From assembly GCA_023374045.1 (NCBI GenBank), contig CM041777.1, positions 107,641,810 to 107,705,809 on the forward strand: a stretch of 64,000 nt of DNA. The letters are read 5' to 3'. Positions 23,764 to 36,300 of the stretch are shown in pieces; within the stretch, counting starts at the first letter, position 1, and every line of letters starts with the position of its first letter. Both the position numbers and the translations under genes were made by a program. A model generated the notes under the pieces. It saw only the letters and a list, made by a program, of their open reading frames with translations. It had not been told where the DNA came from and made no database searches. This stretch comes from Limonium bicolor (lineage: Eukaryota; Streptophyta; Magnoliopsida; Caryophyllales; Plumbaginaceae).

Positions 23764-26180
23764 AACCTTAAATGACTGTAAAGCATGACCAAATCTTTGT
23801 GTGCCAAGTTGTATGACCATGCATGAAATCTGGTAGGTTACTAGTACCACAAAAAAAAACTATACTGTATAATAGCCTAAGACTCGAAGCTCTGACTAGT
23901 GCGTGAAGTCCAAAGACGTCGCCAAAAAAAATAATAATACCCATTGAGGGACCAATTTTATAGGCAACTTGGGTCGACATGCTTAGCAGTCGACAGGACC
24001 CTACCTTACAAGCGAAGAGGGCCGAAACACCCTAAAATTTAGGAAAATAAATAAAGCTTACGTAAGCAATTAATTAAGCCAAGGATGGGATTGAGATAAA
24101 TTCTTCAATTCGTACACTCGAGAGATTAATTTTAGTAAACCCCTCGTAAAACCATGAAATGAGAGGATATAGTTGGAGACGAAACTACACCATAAAATTG
24201 GTACAATCTATAATGCTTAATAAAGCATGACACAATTTTACACACTAAAGTATAATATTACGGAATTCAATTAATTCCTTACTCCCTCTCATGTTTCTCT
24301 TCGTTCTCTAACATAACGAATTTTCTTGGACAAAAATTACAGTGCCCCGAGAAAAAAAACACATTGGTATAGGGATCGTAAAAAGAACTCTCGAACCTTG
24401 TAAATAATCATTTCCATGAGGCACTGGTTACCCACCCTAACACAAAGCAAACAAATAAGGAAATGACAATGAATCCGCCACTATGTTCAAACATCTATCG
24501 AATATTTTGTTCAAGGAGACCAAATAAAAGGAGTTGTGTGCCATAGAGAATTAAGTTCCGATCATGGAGGAATATGTTCCGAAAGAGGAACTGTTAAAAA
24601 CACCCGCAAGCAATGCAACAGGTAACTGTGGAATTCAATGTTATAAAAAGATAAACCCTTTGGATCATGTGTATATCATTAACTATGGTTATGAAGGAAA
24701 TGATCACACATGCAACATTATTTCGCATAGCATTTAATGCTCATGCACTAACGTTATATGATAGTATTATTTAACCATTTGGTATTATACCATATATTAC
24801 ATATCACATTATTCATTTTAATAAACTATACTTTAATTTACACTGTATGACTTATAGCATATATATATATTGATACTAATGTCATAGCACTTGTCATCTA
24901 TCACTTCATGACATTAAAACCATATTGTATATACTTATATATATACATATCTTCTCGGTTTTAACATATGTTATATTGATATATGTTGTTTTTATTTGAT
25001 TTAATCATATAATATATAGTTGCATGTATTGTGACAATATTATTTCTTAAACTCCCATTCTAGGTATAAGTTGGTCAACTTGACCTCTTGGTCAAATTCG
25101 TTGACTTAGTCAAGCATGTTGACTTGACTAGTTTATCCAAGTACTTTAGCTCACAACATTCATCATAATACAGGGTATTATATAATTCATGTACTTTGCA
25201 ATATGCTACTCTTGATTGTATAATTTACAGTCTATCAACTTTACTCATTTATAACACCCATCATTAAATATTATATGGTTCTCAACCATATTTTATACGC
25301 ATTTCCTACATATATTAGTCACGCATTTATGCACATACAAATATACATGAATTATAAAACTCCTTTCATTAAATGTTACATTTCATTATTTTTATGTAAG
25401 GTGATTATTCTTACTAGTTTGTAATATATTATACAAACTTATATTAAGATTCCTATCTTAATATCATGTAACATTTGTATAATACCATAATAAACTTTTA
25501 AAGTTTATTCATTATACTCATTATTTTGTAAGTTCATTTATTCATTATTATCACATTTATTTTATGTGAATATTCTTACTTGTACTTGTTTTGTTTAAAT
25601 CACATTAATACCACAATAATCCATGTAACACTTACTATATACATAACATACTAATTCCCTATGTTTATTTATCTCATATATATAGTATATATGTTATCGA
25701 GATTTTATATATACACGTATTACATCCAATTTAAATACCAATTGTATATATAGAAGTATATATACATACATCTTCTTAACTTCAAATGTTTGTCAAGGTT
25801 AATAATACCTAGCCAAGCAATTTCCAACCTTATAATTCAAATTCAATTATACAATATCGTATAATTTAATTCCTCCTATTTAGTATAACAACCATGACAA
25901 AAAAGGCAATTACCGAATATAAATCTTGGATTAAGATATAAGTAGCGATAAGAAAATATCACTCATAGAAAGGACAATGACGTGGGCTTTATTATCCTAA
26001 GTAACGGTAATACGGTTCTCCAATACAAATATATTCGAACATGCGATGTCCTAGATAAATTCTAGGCATACACTAGGACCTAAAAGGCTTGTATACACTT
26101 GACAAATTATTCACTACAACACCTAGGGTTGAACCTTAGGCAAGAAGATTAAGAGAACCTAATCATATGGAGAGACATTG
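23764..26180 (+). other. Element D internal region, AT-rich and non-coding
   Basis: No credible frame is present. A 'gggtcgacatgc' block at 23971 is shared with element B. From about 24700 to 25900 the DNA is very AT-rich, with TATATA tracts. A cluster of GTTGACTTAGTCAA-like short inverted motifs lies near 25070-25140. An old unrecognised insertion cannot be excluded. Confidence 0.55.
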
Positions 26181-26505
26181 AACACGGTGCGGATGGATCA
26201 CCTTATCCATATCTATAAATACGGTGCGGATGGATCACCTATATCCATACTATATCTATGAATACGGTGCGGATGGATCACCTATATCCATATCTATAAA
26301 TACGGTGCGGATGGATCACCTATATCCATACTATATCTATGAATACGGTGCGGATGGATCACCTTATCCATATCTATAAAAACGGTGTGGATGGATCACC
26401 TATATCCATACTATATCTATGAATACGGTGCGGATGGATCACCTATATCCATACTATATCTATGAATACGGTGCGGATGGATCACCTATATCCATACTAT
26501 ATCTC
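26181..26505 (+). repeat. Tandem repeat, 8 units of about 37-43 bp
   Basis: Each unit contains ACGGTGCGGATGGATCACC followed by TATATCCATA and a TATATCTATGAA or TATCTATAAA tail. Units alternate between a longer and a shorter form, suggesting growth by copying of two-unit blocks. It lies in the D internal region and is absent from B and A. Confidence 0.9.
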
Positions 26506-27813
26506 CATATATGAGAACTTGGAATGAAAAGAACTCATAATATCAGAAGGATACGAATGTATGTACCAATATACCATTTAATTAATGGAAACAACCATAT
26601 GTGCATATAAGACAAAAGGGTATTATAATTCAAATACGACCTTGGAACTTATAACACATAAGTATACATATATTATGGATACAAGAATGAGTGAATGTAT
26701 ATATGTACACATTTAGATGTATACATAGTTGGAAAATTTAAGGGATTAATTCAAGAATTGATGGCCAGATGGCCAGAAGCATGGAGGGTAATAATTAAAT
26801 TGGTTGATTGTTGTTGGACGTGCGAGGTTGAACTTAACCTTGGTCAGGTCAAGTGATACTGAGCACAAATTGGGGTGGAAGGATAGTTCAACACTTACGC
26901 TGACCACATAAGGTTTGGATAACTCTCGAAACCTCTTACAAGTGGACACATGAACTACAAAATACAAAGGATGCGATATCGAGATGATACGAGCGGGTAG
27001 AATACATTGATGCATGATTCGAAATTTAGAGGCTACAACCACAGAAACTTCTAACATATATAATTTAGTAACCTTTTAACTAAAACCAATTGAAGTCAAC
27101 CAACAGGCTCAAGGCCATGATTGGGCTGAAAATAAAGATACTTAGAGACGAAAGACATCTAAATTGGTTGTACACATTAAAGGATAAAAGAAAGTAGTAA
27201 TGCTAGGAGAGTAAACCAGCTAGCTACACATGAATATGAGCGGTAATAAAAACTAAACCAATCGTGGTAACAATGACACGTCGATAACATTCAAATACCA
27301 AGAACTAAATCATTAACGCCAAAAGGGTCAGCCAGAAACAAAAATCTAGACGCTTAAAAGCGCACCAAAAGCATGAATATCCAACCTCCAAAGGAACTGA
27401 ATAGACAAAGTACAATCCACAGAGACCATGTATAAATTAAATTACCCCATGTTAGCCAAGAGACTAGGCGGAAGAAACAATTAAACCATCCACTACCTTG
27501 GAAGACATAGTAAGGGAAAGCTAAACCCGAAGGTAATCAGAGTCGCACAGCAGAAGCTGGTGGACCATATCGCACATCTTCCAGTTGAGTAACAAGTGAC
27601 CTATCGGCCAATACCTTAAACCTAGAGAGGCTAAACCCGAATCCGTTTCTTGATCGGTACGACTACTGATAAGAGTTTTTTGATACAGAAACTAAACCCT
27701 TAACATGATCAAGGCCTTTGATGAGATTATAATGTAAGATACATTGCATAAGAACTAGAATGCTCCATGAGAGTTAAAACATCTTGAACCAAGGTTCTAG
27801 GATGGTATAAAAA
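26506..27813 (+). other. Element D internal region, 3' part, non-coding
   Basis: No gene is visible. A block at about 26862-26930 (GGGGTGGAAGGATAGTTCAA and flanks) is conserved with element B at about 11075-11150, although its order relative to the internal PPT-like tract differs between the two elements. Confidence 0.6.
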
Positions 27814-27846
27814 GGATTACGTGGGCGTAATCCATTTTAAGGGGGG
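27814..27846 (+). promoter_or_regulatory. Internal hairpin plus PPT-like tract in element D
   Basis: GGATTACG (27814-27821) pairs perfectly with CGTAATCC (27826-27833) around loop TGGG. TTTTAAGGGGGG follows, ending at 27846, about 350 bp upstream of the true PPT. Confidence 0.75.
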
Positions 27847-28166
27847 TAGGCGTGTTTCGCTTTTGCTATGTTGTTGCTCATTTGATGTGTTATGTTTGAT
27901 TGCTATGTGTGTGAACTGTGCGAATTGTTTTGGATGCACTGTGGTTATGAATGAATGACTTGTCCTCTTGATTATTATGAAGTACAGTAGATGAATATTA
28001 CTGGTACATCGAAATATTATTAAGAATTTGGTGAAACCACAGATGTGGTATGGTCCTTATAAGCACAAATGGTGAATAAAACTGTTGAATTTGCGGGACA
28101 TGATACCCTAGTTAGAAAGAACGAATACGAGACTTGATCCCAAGGATTAACGAGACTAAGAAGTAA

Positions 28167-28202
28167 GACTTCGGGACGAAGTCCCTTTTAAGGGGGGTAA
28201 GT
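28167..28202 (+). promoter_or_regulatory. Element D true PPT with upstream hairpin
   Basis: GACTTCG (28167-28173) pairs perfectly with CGAAGTC (28177-28183) around loop GGA. TTTTAAGGGGGG ends at 28197 and the LTR starts at 28203. Confidence 0.85.
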
Positions 28203-28404
28203 TGAAACACCCCTAAGTAGTTAAGTACAAAAAAACATAAGATTATCCGGGAGTAACTATCCGGGTATAACGTTATATAATTTGAACATGTGTATACACG
28301 AGCAATTAAATTTAGTACGGGCTTATACATGCCCGAAAACATTACGTTACATGTTAATACGGTCACGTACTTATATCTGTACGTATATGGATTATTACTG
28401 TAAT

Positions 28405-28899
28405 TGTAACACCCCGTATGGGTAACTGTCCAAACCTAGCTCTCAAACCATCCAGGCTTGAAAACTAGCCACTTTAGGCCCTCAATCCTACTTGGGCTTA
28501 AAAGTGGAAGGCCTGTTGTTGTAGTCAACCCATATGTATCCTATATAAACCATTCACATACAACTCATATCCCGATTGGGATGGGGGTATTACATACTCC
28601 CCCACTCAAAGAACGCGACGTCCTCGTCGCAAGCCTAACCTCCCAAGTCCCATGGACCTCCTCGTAGTGTCGGTAGCTCATCCCGGCACGGTCCCGAGTC
28701 AGCTCTGATACCATTTTGTAACACCCCATATGTAACTGTCCAACAACCTAGCTCTCAAACCATCCAGGCTTGAAAACTATCCACTTTAGGCCCCAATCCT
28801 AGCTTGGGCTTAAAGTGAAGGTCTGTTTTTGTAGTCAACCCATATGTATCCTTAACCATCACATTACAACTCTATCCCCGATGTGGATGGGGTTTTACA
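28405..28899 (-). mobile_element. TRIM: miniature LTR retrotransposon, 495 bp
   Basis: LTRs of 190 bp (28405-28594) and 183 bp (28717-28899) surround a 122-bp core. GTAAT flanks it (28400-28404 and 28900-28904). On the minus strand the Met-tRNA primer site TGGTATCAGAGC (28713 to 28702) follows the 5' LTR after three bases. A PPT-like GAGTGGGGGAGTA abuts the 3' LTR. There is no coding capacity, as is usual for TRIMs, so it must be mobilised in trans. Ends are TGTAA...TTACA. The LTR copies differ by several small indels and substitutions, so it is not very recent. Confidence 0.92.
28597..28630 (-). promoter_or_regulatory. TRIM PPT and upstream hairpin
   Basis: On the minus strand GCGACG (28630-28625) pairs with CGTCGC (28620-28615) around loop AGGA, and then the G-rich tract follows. 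It is the same layout as in elements A, B and D. Confidence 0.7.
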
Positions 28900-31350
28900 G
28901 TAATACCCTGAATTTTTGTAACCTTAATGGAAACCATAGTTCCTTAGGAATTATTAGAGAACACTAGGAACCCTAGAGGTGGGGAATCAACCAAGAAACC
29001 CGGAGAAACCCTAATTCAGAAAGTCCCAAAAAACACTGAAATTTCGGGAAGTTATTTAGAGGTCAAAAAGCCCGGTCAATTGTGGTCAAACCTTGGTCAA
29101 CCTTGGTCTGACCTTGGTCAAATATTGGACAATGGTCAAACTTTGGTCAATGGTCAACTTTGACCATGATGATGCAGTGATGATGCAGCAATGATGTCGG
29201 CATGACATAACGATGATGTAAGCGTTGAGGTGTCAAGAAATGAGAGGCTACACATGGTCCAATCAAGAGAAGCCTTGTGTCATCTTCATTAATGAGGGGA
29301 GATCACACATGGATGGTGGAGATTAATCCAAGCAAAATATCTACGATCCGACAGCTGTAAATGAAGACATCTTCCTTAACCTTCTTACTATGCAGTAATT
29401 CGTCCTTTTGTTATCATTTTGGAGATAAGCCTTATCTCTTTAGGCCAATGGAGGGCTGGGATTTAACCTGGACATGTGTCCCTAATCTAATGGCTTAAGA
29501 AGAGATAAACATTGCTTATTCATTATGATTATAATTTAGTAAAAAGGGGGAGATATTTTCGGCCAAGATAATAGGAGGGGAACCGACTCATCTCTTCATT
29601 CTCTTCTTCACCCACTCCATTAGAACACTCAGGAAAAACCATAGAAAAATGTGGAGCTCCATAGAAGGGGAGAAACCAAGCTTAAACTAGGTGAAATCAA
29701 GTGGAAAACACACTTTTAAGGCAAGGAATTGAGTTGCATAGGAGGGTGACATCTATAGCTGGTTTATTAGCTTCAATAGAAAGAGGAGACTCAGGAGAGA
29801 AGGCTCCATGGAAAGGAGAGTTCAGGTAACACTTATGCTCACCAAAAACTCACCTTAAGGCATGTTTTCTCTTTGATTTCTCTAGATCTGTCCACTTCGA
29901 ACCATAGATGATCTGAGCTGAAATATTGACAGTGTTCTAGATAGTTATTACTAGAATACACTAAAATTCAGACGAAAATACTTTTAGGAAGTAGGATAAT
30001 TTCTAGGAAACTTTTAGGAAGGAAAAATGTGTTTTAAGACTCTATGAGTGATTTCGATGGGATTTTGTTGAGTTTGGTGTGTTACTCTACCTATATGAAC
30101 TCATACTAATTGATTATAGGTGGTGGGAACTCGTGGTTAGACATAAAAATGCTAGGTTGAGGTGGGAGGGCTTAAATGGCGCTTTAAGCCTTGAGACTTA
30201 GTTAAATAGGTTTCCGAGGTTAATCTGAGCTGAAATTTTAAGGGTAGTCCTATATTGCGAATTTAGATCCATGGTCAAACTTTCAGGTCAAACTCCTTTG
30301 GGAATTCATTCAAATTACTAGGAAGTGATTTGGGTTAAAGGTGTGCTTTAAGCTTGTATAAGTGTAATTGTGTGTTGGTTATTGGATATAATGGTTTATC
30401 TGGTCATTATAGTCCTAATTTGACTTGTGGTTTAAGTTTTAGGAGATGGTGAAGTGTAAAATATATACGGAAGTCCTGTAAGGTTATGTATGTGTGTTAA
30501 AACTTGGAAAGAAGGAAAATTATGTTTAAGTGTGGTTTTGGGTGTTTTGTTTCTTGGTTTAGCCTTGAAAGGTTTGGAATGATATTGGTTTGACTATTTA
30601 TCAAAAAATATGATGTGGATATCTTAACCCCTTTTCTATGGATGATTGTGTGTAATATTCTTCTGGATGGTTTTGGAAATGATTTTTGAGTTATCCTTGT
30701 GTTGAATGTTGATTTATGACTGATAGAGATTGAGCTGGTTTCTGGTGGGTGAATGGCATATTCATGGGAGGAGCTTATTATTACATGAATTGTGAAGAAT
30801 CTATTTAAGAGTTTTACTAATTATGTTGATCATGATATGAATGTTGGATTGGAAATTGTGTTGTGTGTGATACTATGTGATGGTGGACTTGTTGATTGGT
30901 TGTTGGATATTGAGAAAGGCTATGGTTAGCCTCTTTGTGAAAAGCTATTTGAGCAACTGAATATTAAGTCATTTTATGGCTTGCCGTATTGGCGACTGAT
31001 TATTAGACTCCTACCAATGAATTGGGGTTGTCCTATGATCTACTCTTTGAGCTATGGTTAGCCTTAGGGGGTGTGCACACTTAAGGACATAGGGCCAGAG
31101 AATTGAGATTTGTGGATTTCACTTTGTGATTCCAGTGGGGTGTTGAGATTTAACCGATTCACGAGGTACGAATGTGATGGTAATCCAAGGGCAGGTAAAC
31201 TCTTCTGTGTGATATACTCTTATTTGCATGCCTATGCTTGTGTGAAGATGTTGGATGCTTACTTGTTATGCAAAGAGTTTTAAAGAGAAAATAAATTTTA
31301 CAGGGTGAGGTAATTGTTACTCAGTTTCACTGATTTGTGTAACCCCTTTT

Positions 31351-31620
31351 GTGTGTGTATGTATGGATTTATGGTTGCAGGATGATTACTATGGAGAGGT
31401 TATCTGGAAGGAGGATACCACTCTAGATATTCTCTATGTTACTGCTTATTTCACTTATTCAAAGAAGCTGTCTCCTGAGGTCACTAGGATTACACTAGAT
31501 GATTGGTACCAAAGTATACACAACTATAGGAATGCTGGGCATGAGTCTACTTTTGTTTTCACCCGCGTTGTCAAGAACTTCTTCAAGTACTTTGAAGAGA
31601 ACCAAGCTGGGATGGGATAG
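31351..31620 (+). other. Unrecognised 89-codon frame inside solo LTR E
   Basis: It lies just after an acceptor-like TTGCAG (31375-31380) and ends at TAG 31618-31620. The part after the acceptor (from DDYYGEV to NQAGMG) has balanced, protein-like composition with several aromatic residues. The other LTRs here have only a 50 to 60-bp block at this place, ending in the shared GGGATGGGAT-type motif, so about 220 bp look extra. It could be a captured exon or chance. I do not recognise the sequence. Confidence 0.3.
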
Positions 31621-31894
31621 GTTACTTTTGGTTACCCCTTGTGCATTGTTGTTATCAGTGACTTAGTAGCGACTTAGCGGTTAGCAAGAAAAAGGATTGA
31701 AGTTAGAATGATATCACTTGTGGGAATTTTGTGAGGGTTGTATAGTCTGTGCACCTGTTAGCTGATAGCAGGTGTGGCGTGTAGCACTCCGATGTTGTAA
31801 TTTACTAATTTCCGCTGCAATATAAAAGTAGTTATGTTTTCAGAAATTTTATGGTTGTTAATTTGGGATTGGAGAACCGGGGTGTTACAATTAC

Positions 31895-33380
31895 AACGTC
31901 GTATGTAATAGATAATAACGTTGCATAGTTATGTATAACCAAAACGCGTCAAAATAAAGGGTCATATATATATTATAACGTAACAAAAATTAAGTGGTCG
32001 CGTATCTAGCTAATAACGCGATATATTATATGGTCTTACATATATAAATAAGCATATATATACAAAAAAGGGGAATGCGCTCCCGCTGAGGTTCGAACCC
32101 CGTACCTCTCGTATACCCCCTGAACATCTTAACCGGTTGAGCTATGCTCGAATTCGGTAACTAGAACCAACAAATTAAAACTAGTATCCAATCAACTAAG
32201 CTAACGACAAAAAAAAGAATCAAATGTATCCCTGTAGCAGTGCCGGTTTCTTCCTCCTTCTTCCTCGTTTTAGAACCCGATCGAAACAAAAAGGAAACAG
32301 AAACCTATTCAAGCTCAGTCGACAGAAGTGTTTTGTTTATTCAAATGCCCATGATTTCTCTTGTAACTTGGGACCATTATTCTCCTTGCTCACGTAATGG
32401 CCCCTCATTCTCTCTACCGATTTATGCATTATCGGGAATCAAGAAGGCAATTACCACAGACCACCACATGTCCTTGTTGTCTGGCTACCTGAAACACAAA
32501 CTGAGGCCCTCATACCCACAAAACGATCTCCTGTGCCGGTTGTTCATCTTCCACATAAATGGTCAAGGAGGCATTCACCTGGGAGACAACAATCACTATC
32601 TGTACTCACCTTGATTTAAAAAAAAATAGTGCAAATGGCAGAAGGTGTGCATCAGAGTTGTGTCTACTCAAACCCCCACGCATCAAGGGCATACCTTTTC
32701 AAACTTCCACCAAATGCTTCATTGGAACTCTATCCCACTATCAACCTTCCCATGCCTCTGATGTAATTAAAATCTCTGTTACAGTCTTCCTTACTTACAT
32801 TCACATGCCACGACAACCACCTATCCAGAGACTTTCTTTTTCCTGTGACCTTGCTCATGCGTGCAGGTAAGCCAAATAATCAAAATTGTTCCTCTGGTTT
32901 TCTTGCCTGACCTCCTCCTTCCCTGATCCAAACGTAACTTATGCAGTAAAGCCAAGCTCTTTACAAGCTTGCGTCTTCATTCAAAAAAAAATATACTGAT
33001 TAAGGACCAGCACTCTGGTTCAAACATCCGCATAAGGTAAACACCATCTTCCTGTTTTGTCTTTCTACCTTTCTGGTGAATGACAGTAGAAACCTTCTTA
33101 ACCCATTTCTTTCTGGTTCCAGTTATGCAACAACCACACATGCAGCCTTCTATGCCTTATCAGGACTAAACTGGAGTGTAACTGCTTAATACCTCACCTG
33201 AAGCAGTAACCAGAAGGTAAATGCTGCAAGAAAATTTCAGTTTTTTGCACCAACCTTTACCTGTGTCGTGACTGTTGTGCCAAGAATAACACTCGAGAAA
33301 CCCTTTCAGTGGAGTCGTGATGGCAAGAGCTGGAGAGTTTACATTGTGCCAAGGAATTACCAGGAGAAACCAACTCCAAA
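31895..33380 (+). other. Element D 3' LTR, 5' portion without partner in this window
   Basis: Apart from the tRNA-like unit, nothing recognisable is seen. Frames of 124 codons (32240-32614) and 103 codons (32559-32870) lack any familiar motif and overlap each other. CT-rich segments near 32240-32280 may be part of the LTR leader. Confidence 0.4.
32064..32155 (-). repeat. tRNA-derived unit (SINE head or tRNA pseudogene) with pol III boxes
   Basis: On the minus strand there is an A box TAGCTCAACCGG (32144-32133), a B box GGTTCGAACCTC (32099-32088) and a run of six T (32069-32064), an apt RNA polymerase III terminator. The acceptor and D stems do not pair well, so it is not a working tRNA. No A-tail or clear duplication was found, so SINE membership is unproven. 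Confidence 0.5.
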
Positions 33381-33399
33381 ACAAAGAAATAACTCAAGG

Positions 33400-36300
33400 T
33401 ACTAAGCTACATAAGCATTCTGTACAGATATTAAAACTGGTTATGTTTCTGTGCAACTTAACTCCAGAGGAGTTATAAGAGTCTTATTAGTTTAATGATA
33501 AACGTAACACTTGCCAACACCCTTACTTAAGTGGTAACTAATCTGGTGAAGTTTGGGAAGATCAGTCAATACATTAAAATAAAAGTTAGGAGTAGCAGAG
33601 TGCAGAAGTTGTTTCAGTTTCTGAAATTTTCGTTTCTCTTTATACTAACTTTTCAGAAGTGACCTAAAATTTCTATTGGCTTAATGACTGATTTAAAGGC
33701 TTGCTAAACCGTGAGGCCAAGAGTAAACAAACTGGGAGGCTAGAGAAGAAACAGTGAGCAACTTAAAAAAATAAGATATAGTGAAGTAAAGCCATTAGTA
33801 TGATGTTTCAGTTTTTGTCCAGTTTTCAGTTACAGTTCTGTATGAGGAGTTTGAGAGACGTTGTTCCTTGTTGCTTGGTGTTGGGTTGGGGTTAAAACTT
33901 TATCAAAACAACTCAACTAAGGAGCTAAAACAGTTGGAGAAGTTGAAAGTTAGATTAAAGAACAAGAAGAGAAGATATCAGTTTTGTACTTTCAGTTTTA
34001 CATTTTTCCTCTTCTGAAACTTAAGTTTTGTACGACCCTGCTAAGAGAGTTATAAGAGTTGTAATGGGTTGTTAAAGAGCTTAAAACTGTATTAAAACAT
34101 AACCTTGTAGTGCTAGGGAAAGTGGCATATTAGAACAGAAGTGAGAAATAGAAGATTTCAGGGGTAGTTTCAGTTTCTGAAACTTCTAGGTTTGTACACC
34201 AAATTTCCTGAAGTAATCTAGGTGTGTATTAGCTTAGTGACCAACTTAAAAGCTTACTAAAACACGGGGCTTGGTGTAAACGAGCTGGGAGACTAGAAAA
34301 AAAACAAAGAGAGAAGAAAATACAGTTAGCGACCGAAAAGAACAGAAAGGAAATTCACAGCTCATGTCTTCTGTTTCCTGTTTCTCAGTTGAGTCTAGTT
34401 CCAGTGTTATGAAGTGCAGTAGCTTCACCCAGGTTGCTTTAGGTCTGCTCTTGAAGTAAAATCGTGTTAAACCACTTAACTGAACGAGAAAACAACTGGG
34501 GAGAACTAGAAATCAGGTTAAAAGAATAGAAAGAGAACACCAATAAAAAATAGGGAAATTTCATGAAATGCCACTATATTTTTGCCTAATTCATGAAATG
34601 CCACTAAAAAAAAGAAAGTCACGAAATGCCACTATATTTTCCAAAACGTTCATGAAATGCCCCTCCGCCTGGATGGACGTTAACTTTCCGTCCAATGTTA
34701 GATTTTTTTTTGTAAAATGACCTTTTTGCCCCTAAAAATTTATGTCACTGTTCAAAGGCTACTTTTGGGTTCCAACGGTCACTTTCTTGAAAAATTTACG
34801 AAGTACATGAAATGCCACTACAACTTTTACGAAAGTACACGAAATGCCACTACAATGTTACGAAAGTACATGAAATGCCACTAATACTTTACGAAAGTAC
34901 ATGAAATGCCCCTGTAACACAAAAACGGCTATTTTTCTGTTTCTAACGGCTAGTTCTTCATTCAGATCCCCTTTTGTGCTATAAAAACTCATTGTAGGGC
35001 TGTATAATGTTCATATCTCTCCCATACTCACCCATAGCACATCAAACATGTATCCCCCACATATACAACTACAATAGAAGGGAAATTTCAAATAATACAT
35101 TGCAAGTGTAGAGTTCTAGCAACTCTCAAAGTTTCATACAACCGGAAATCAGCAGGATTCACTTACTATAATTGCTGAACTGTGGTTCTTCAAATGGTGG
35201 GCACCGGTTATGGAAGATCGATATGATCCCCGCTTAACTTCTCAACTCGAGAGTACATCACAAACAAATCCCACACAACAAATGTCCACTACAAGACCTG
35301 CTGTCTATGAAGTATATAGTAGAGAAAATTCCGAAAGAAACTTCAAGCAAAGTGCGGATCAATAGGGATTTGTACTCTTCTGAAAGGTAAGCCTCTAAAA
35401 TTCGTTTCGTTAGGCAGTTAGCTTTTTTGAAACACGACAATACGTGCGCTCATATGAAGCTCTCAAAATACACTGTATTTGGATTTGATGTGGGGCAAGT
35501 TACTTATTTTTGTACGTTATGCGGCTGTATTTCTGTACATTATGCAAAATTTTGCTAACTTACATCTTGTAAATTTGTTTACTATATTGAGTTTTGCTGA
35601 CCCTCTGTGCTTGTTTTGGAAAAATCAACCTCTCGAGTTGAGAAGTTAAGCGGGGATCATATCGATCATCCATAACCGGTGCCCACCATTTGAAGACCCC
35701 ACAGTTCCAACAATTATAGTAAGTGAATCCTACTGATTTCCGGTTGTATGAAACTTTGAGAGATGCTGGAACTCTACACTTGCAATGTATTGTTTAAAAT
35801 TTCCCTTCTATTGTGGTTGTGTATGTGGGGGGATACATGTTTGATGTGCTATGGGTGAGTATGGGAGAGATATGGACATTATACAGCCTTACAATGAGTT
35901 TTTATAGCACAAAAGGGGATCTGAATAAAGAACTAGCCGTTAGAAACAGAAAATAGCCGTTTTTTGTGTTACAGGGGCATTTCATGTACTTTCGTAAAGT
36001 ATTAGTGGCATTTCATGTACTTTCGTAACGTTGTAGTGGCATTTCGTGTACTTTCGTAAAAGTTGTAGTGGCATTTCATGTACTTCGTAAACTTTTCAGA
36101 AAAGTGACCGTTGAAACCCAAAAGTAGCCATTGAACAGTGACATAAATTTTTAGGGGCAAAAAGGTCATTTTACAAAAAAAAATCTGACATTGGACGGAA
36201 AGTTAACGTCCATCCAGGCGGAGGGGCATTTCATGAACTTTTCGAAAAATATAGTGGCATTTCGTGACTTTCTTTTTTTAGTGGCATTTCATGAAATTTC

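Larger units (their letters stand above)
28399..31889 (+). mobile_element. Solo LTR E, about 3.0 kb net, carrying a TRIM
   Basis: It starts TGTAATACCC (its first six bases are at 28399-28404, interrupted by the TRIM) and ends GGGGTGTTACA at 31889. It is flanked by ATTAC (28394-28398 and 31890-31894). No internal region or second LTR is present, so it arose by LTR-LTR recombination. Its 3' part carries the TGTAGCAC / TTTCCGCTG block (31768-31820) shared with A, B and D. Splice-like signals are at 29824-29831 (donor) and 31372-31380 (acceptor). Confidence 0.88.

Noticed and set aside
26181..26505. CRISPR-like direct repeats
   Set aside because: Units are contiguous with no unique spacers, and the setting is plant retrotransposon DNA; it is an ordinary tandem repeat.
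32064..32155. Functional tRNA gene
   Set aside because: The boxes are good but acceptor, D and T stems have mismatches that a working tRNA would not have.
32240..32614. 124-codon plus-strand frame in D's 3' LTR
   Set aside because: No familiar motif, no start context or splice support, overlapped by another frame, and the other LTR copy is outside the window so conservation cannot be judged.
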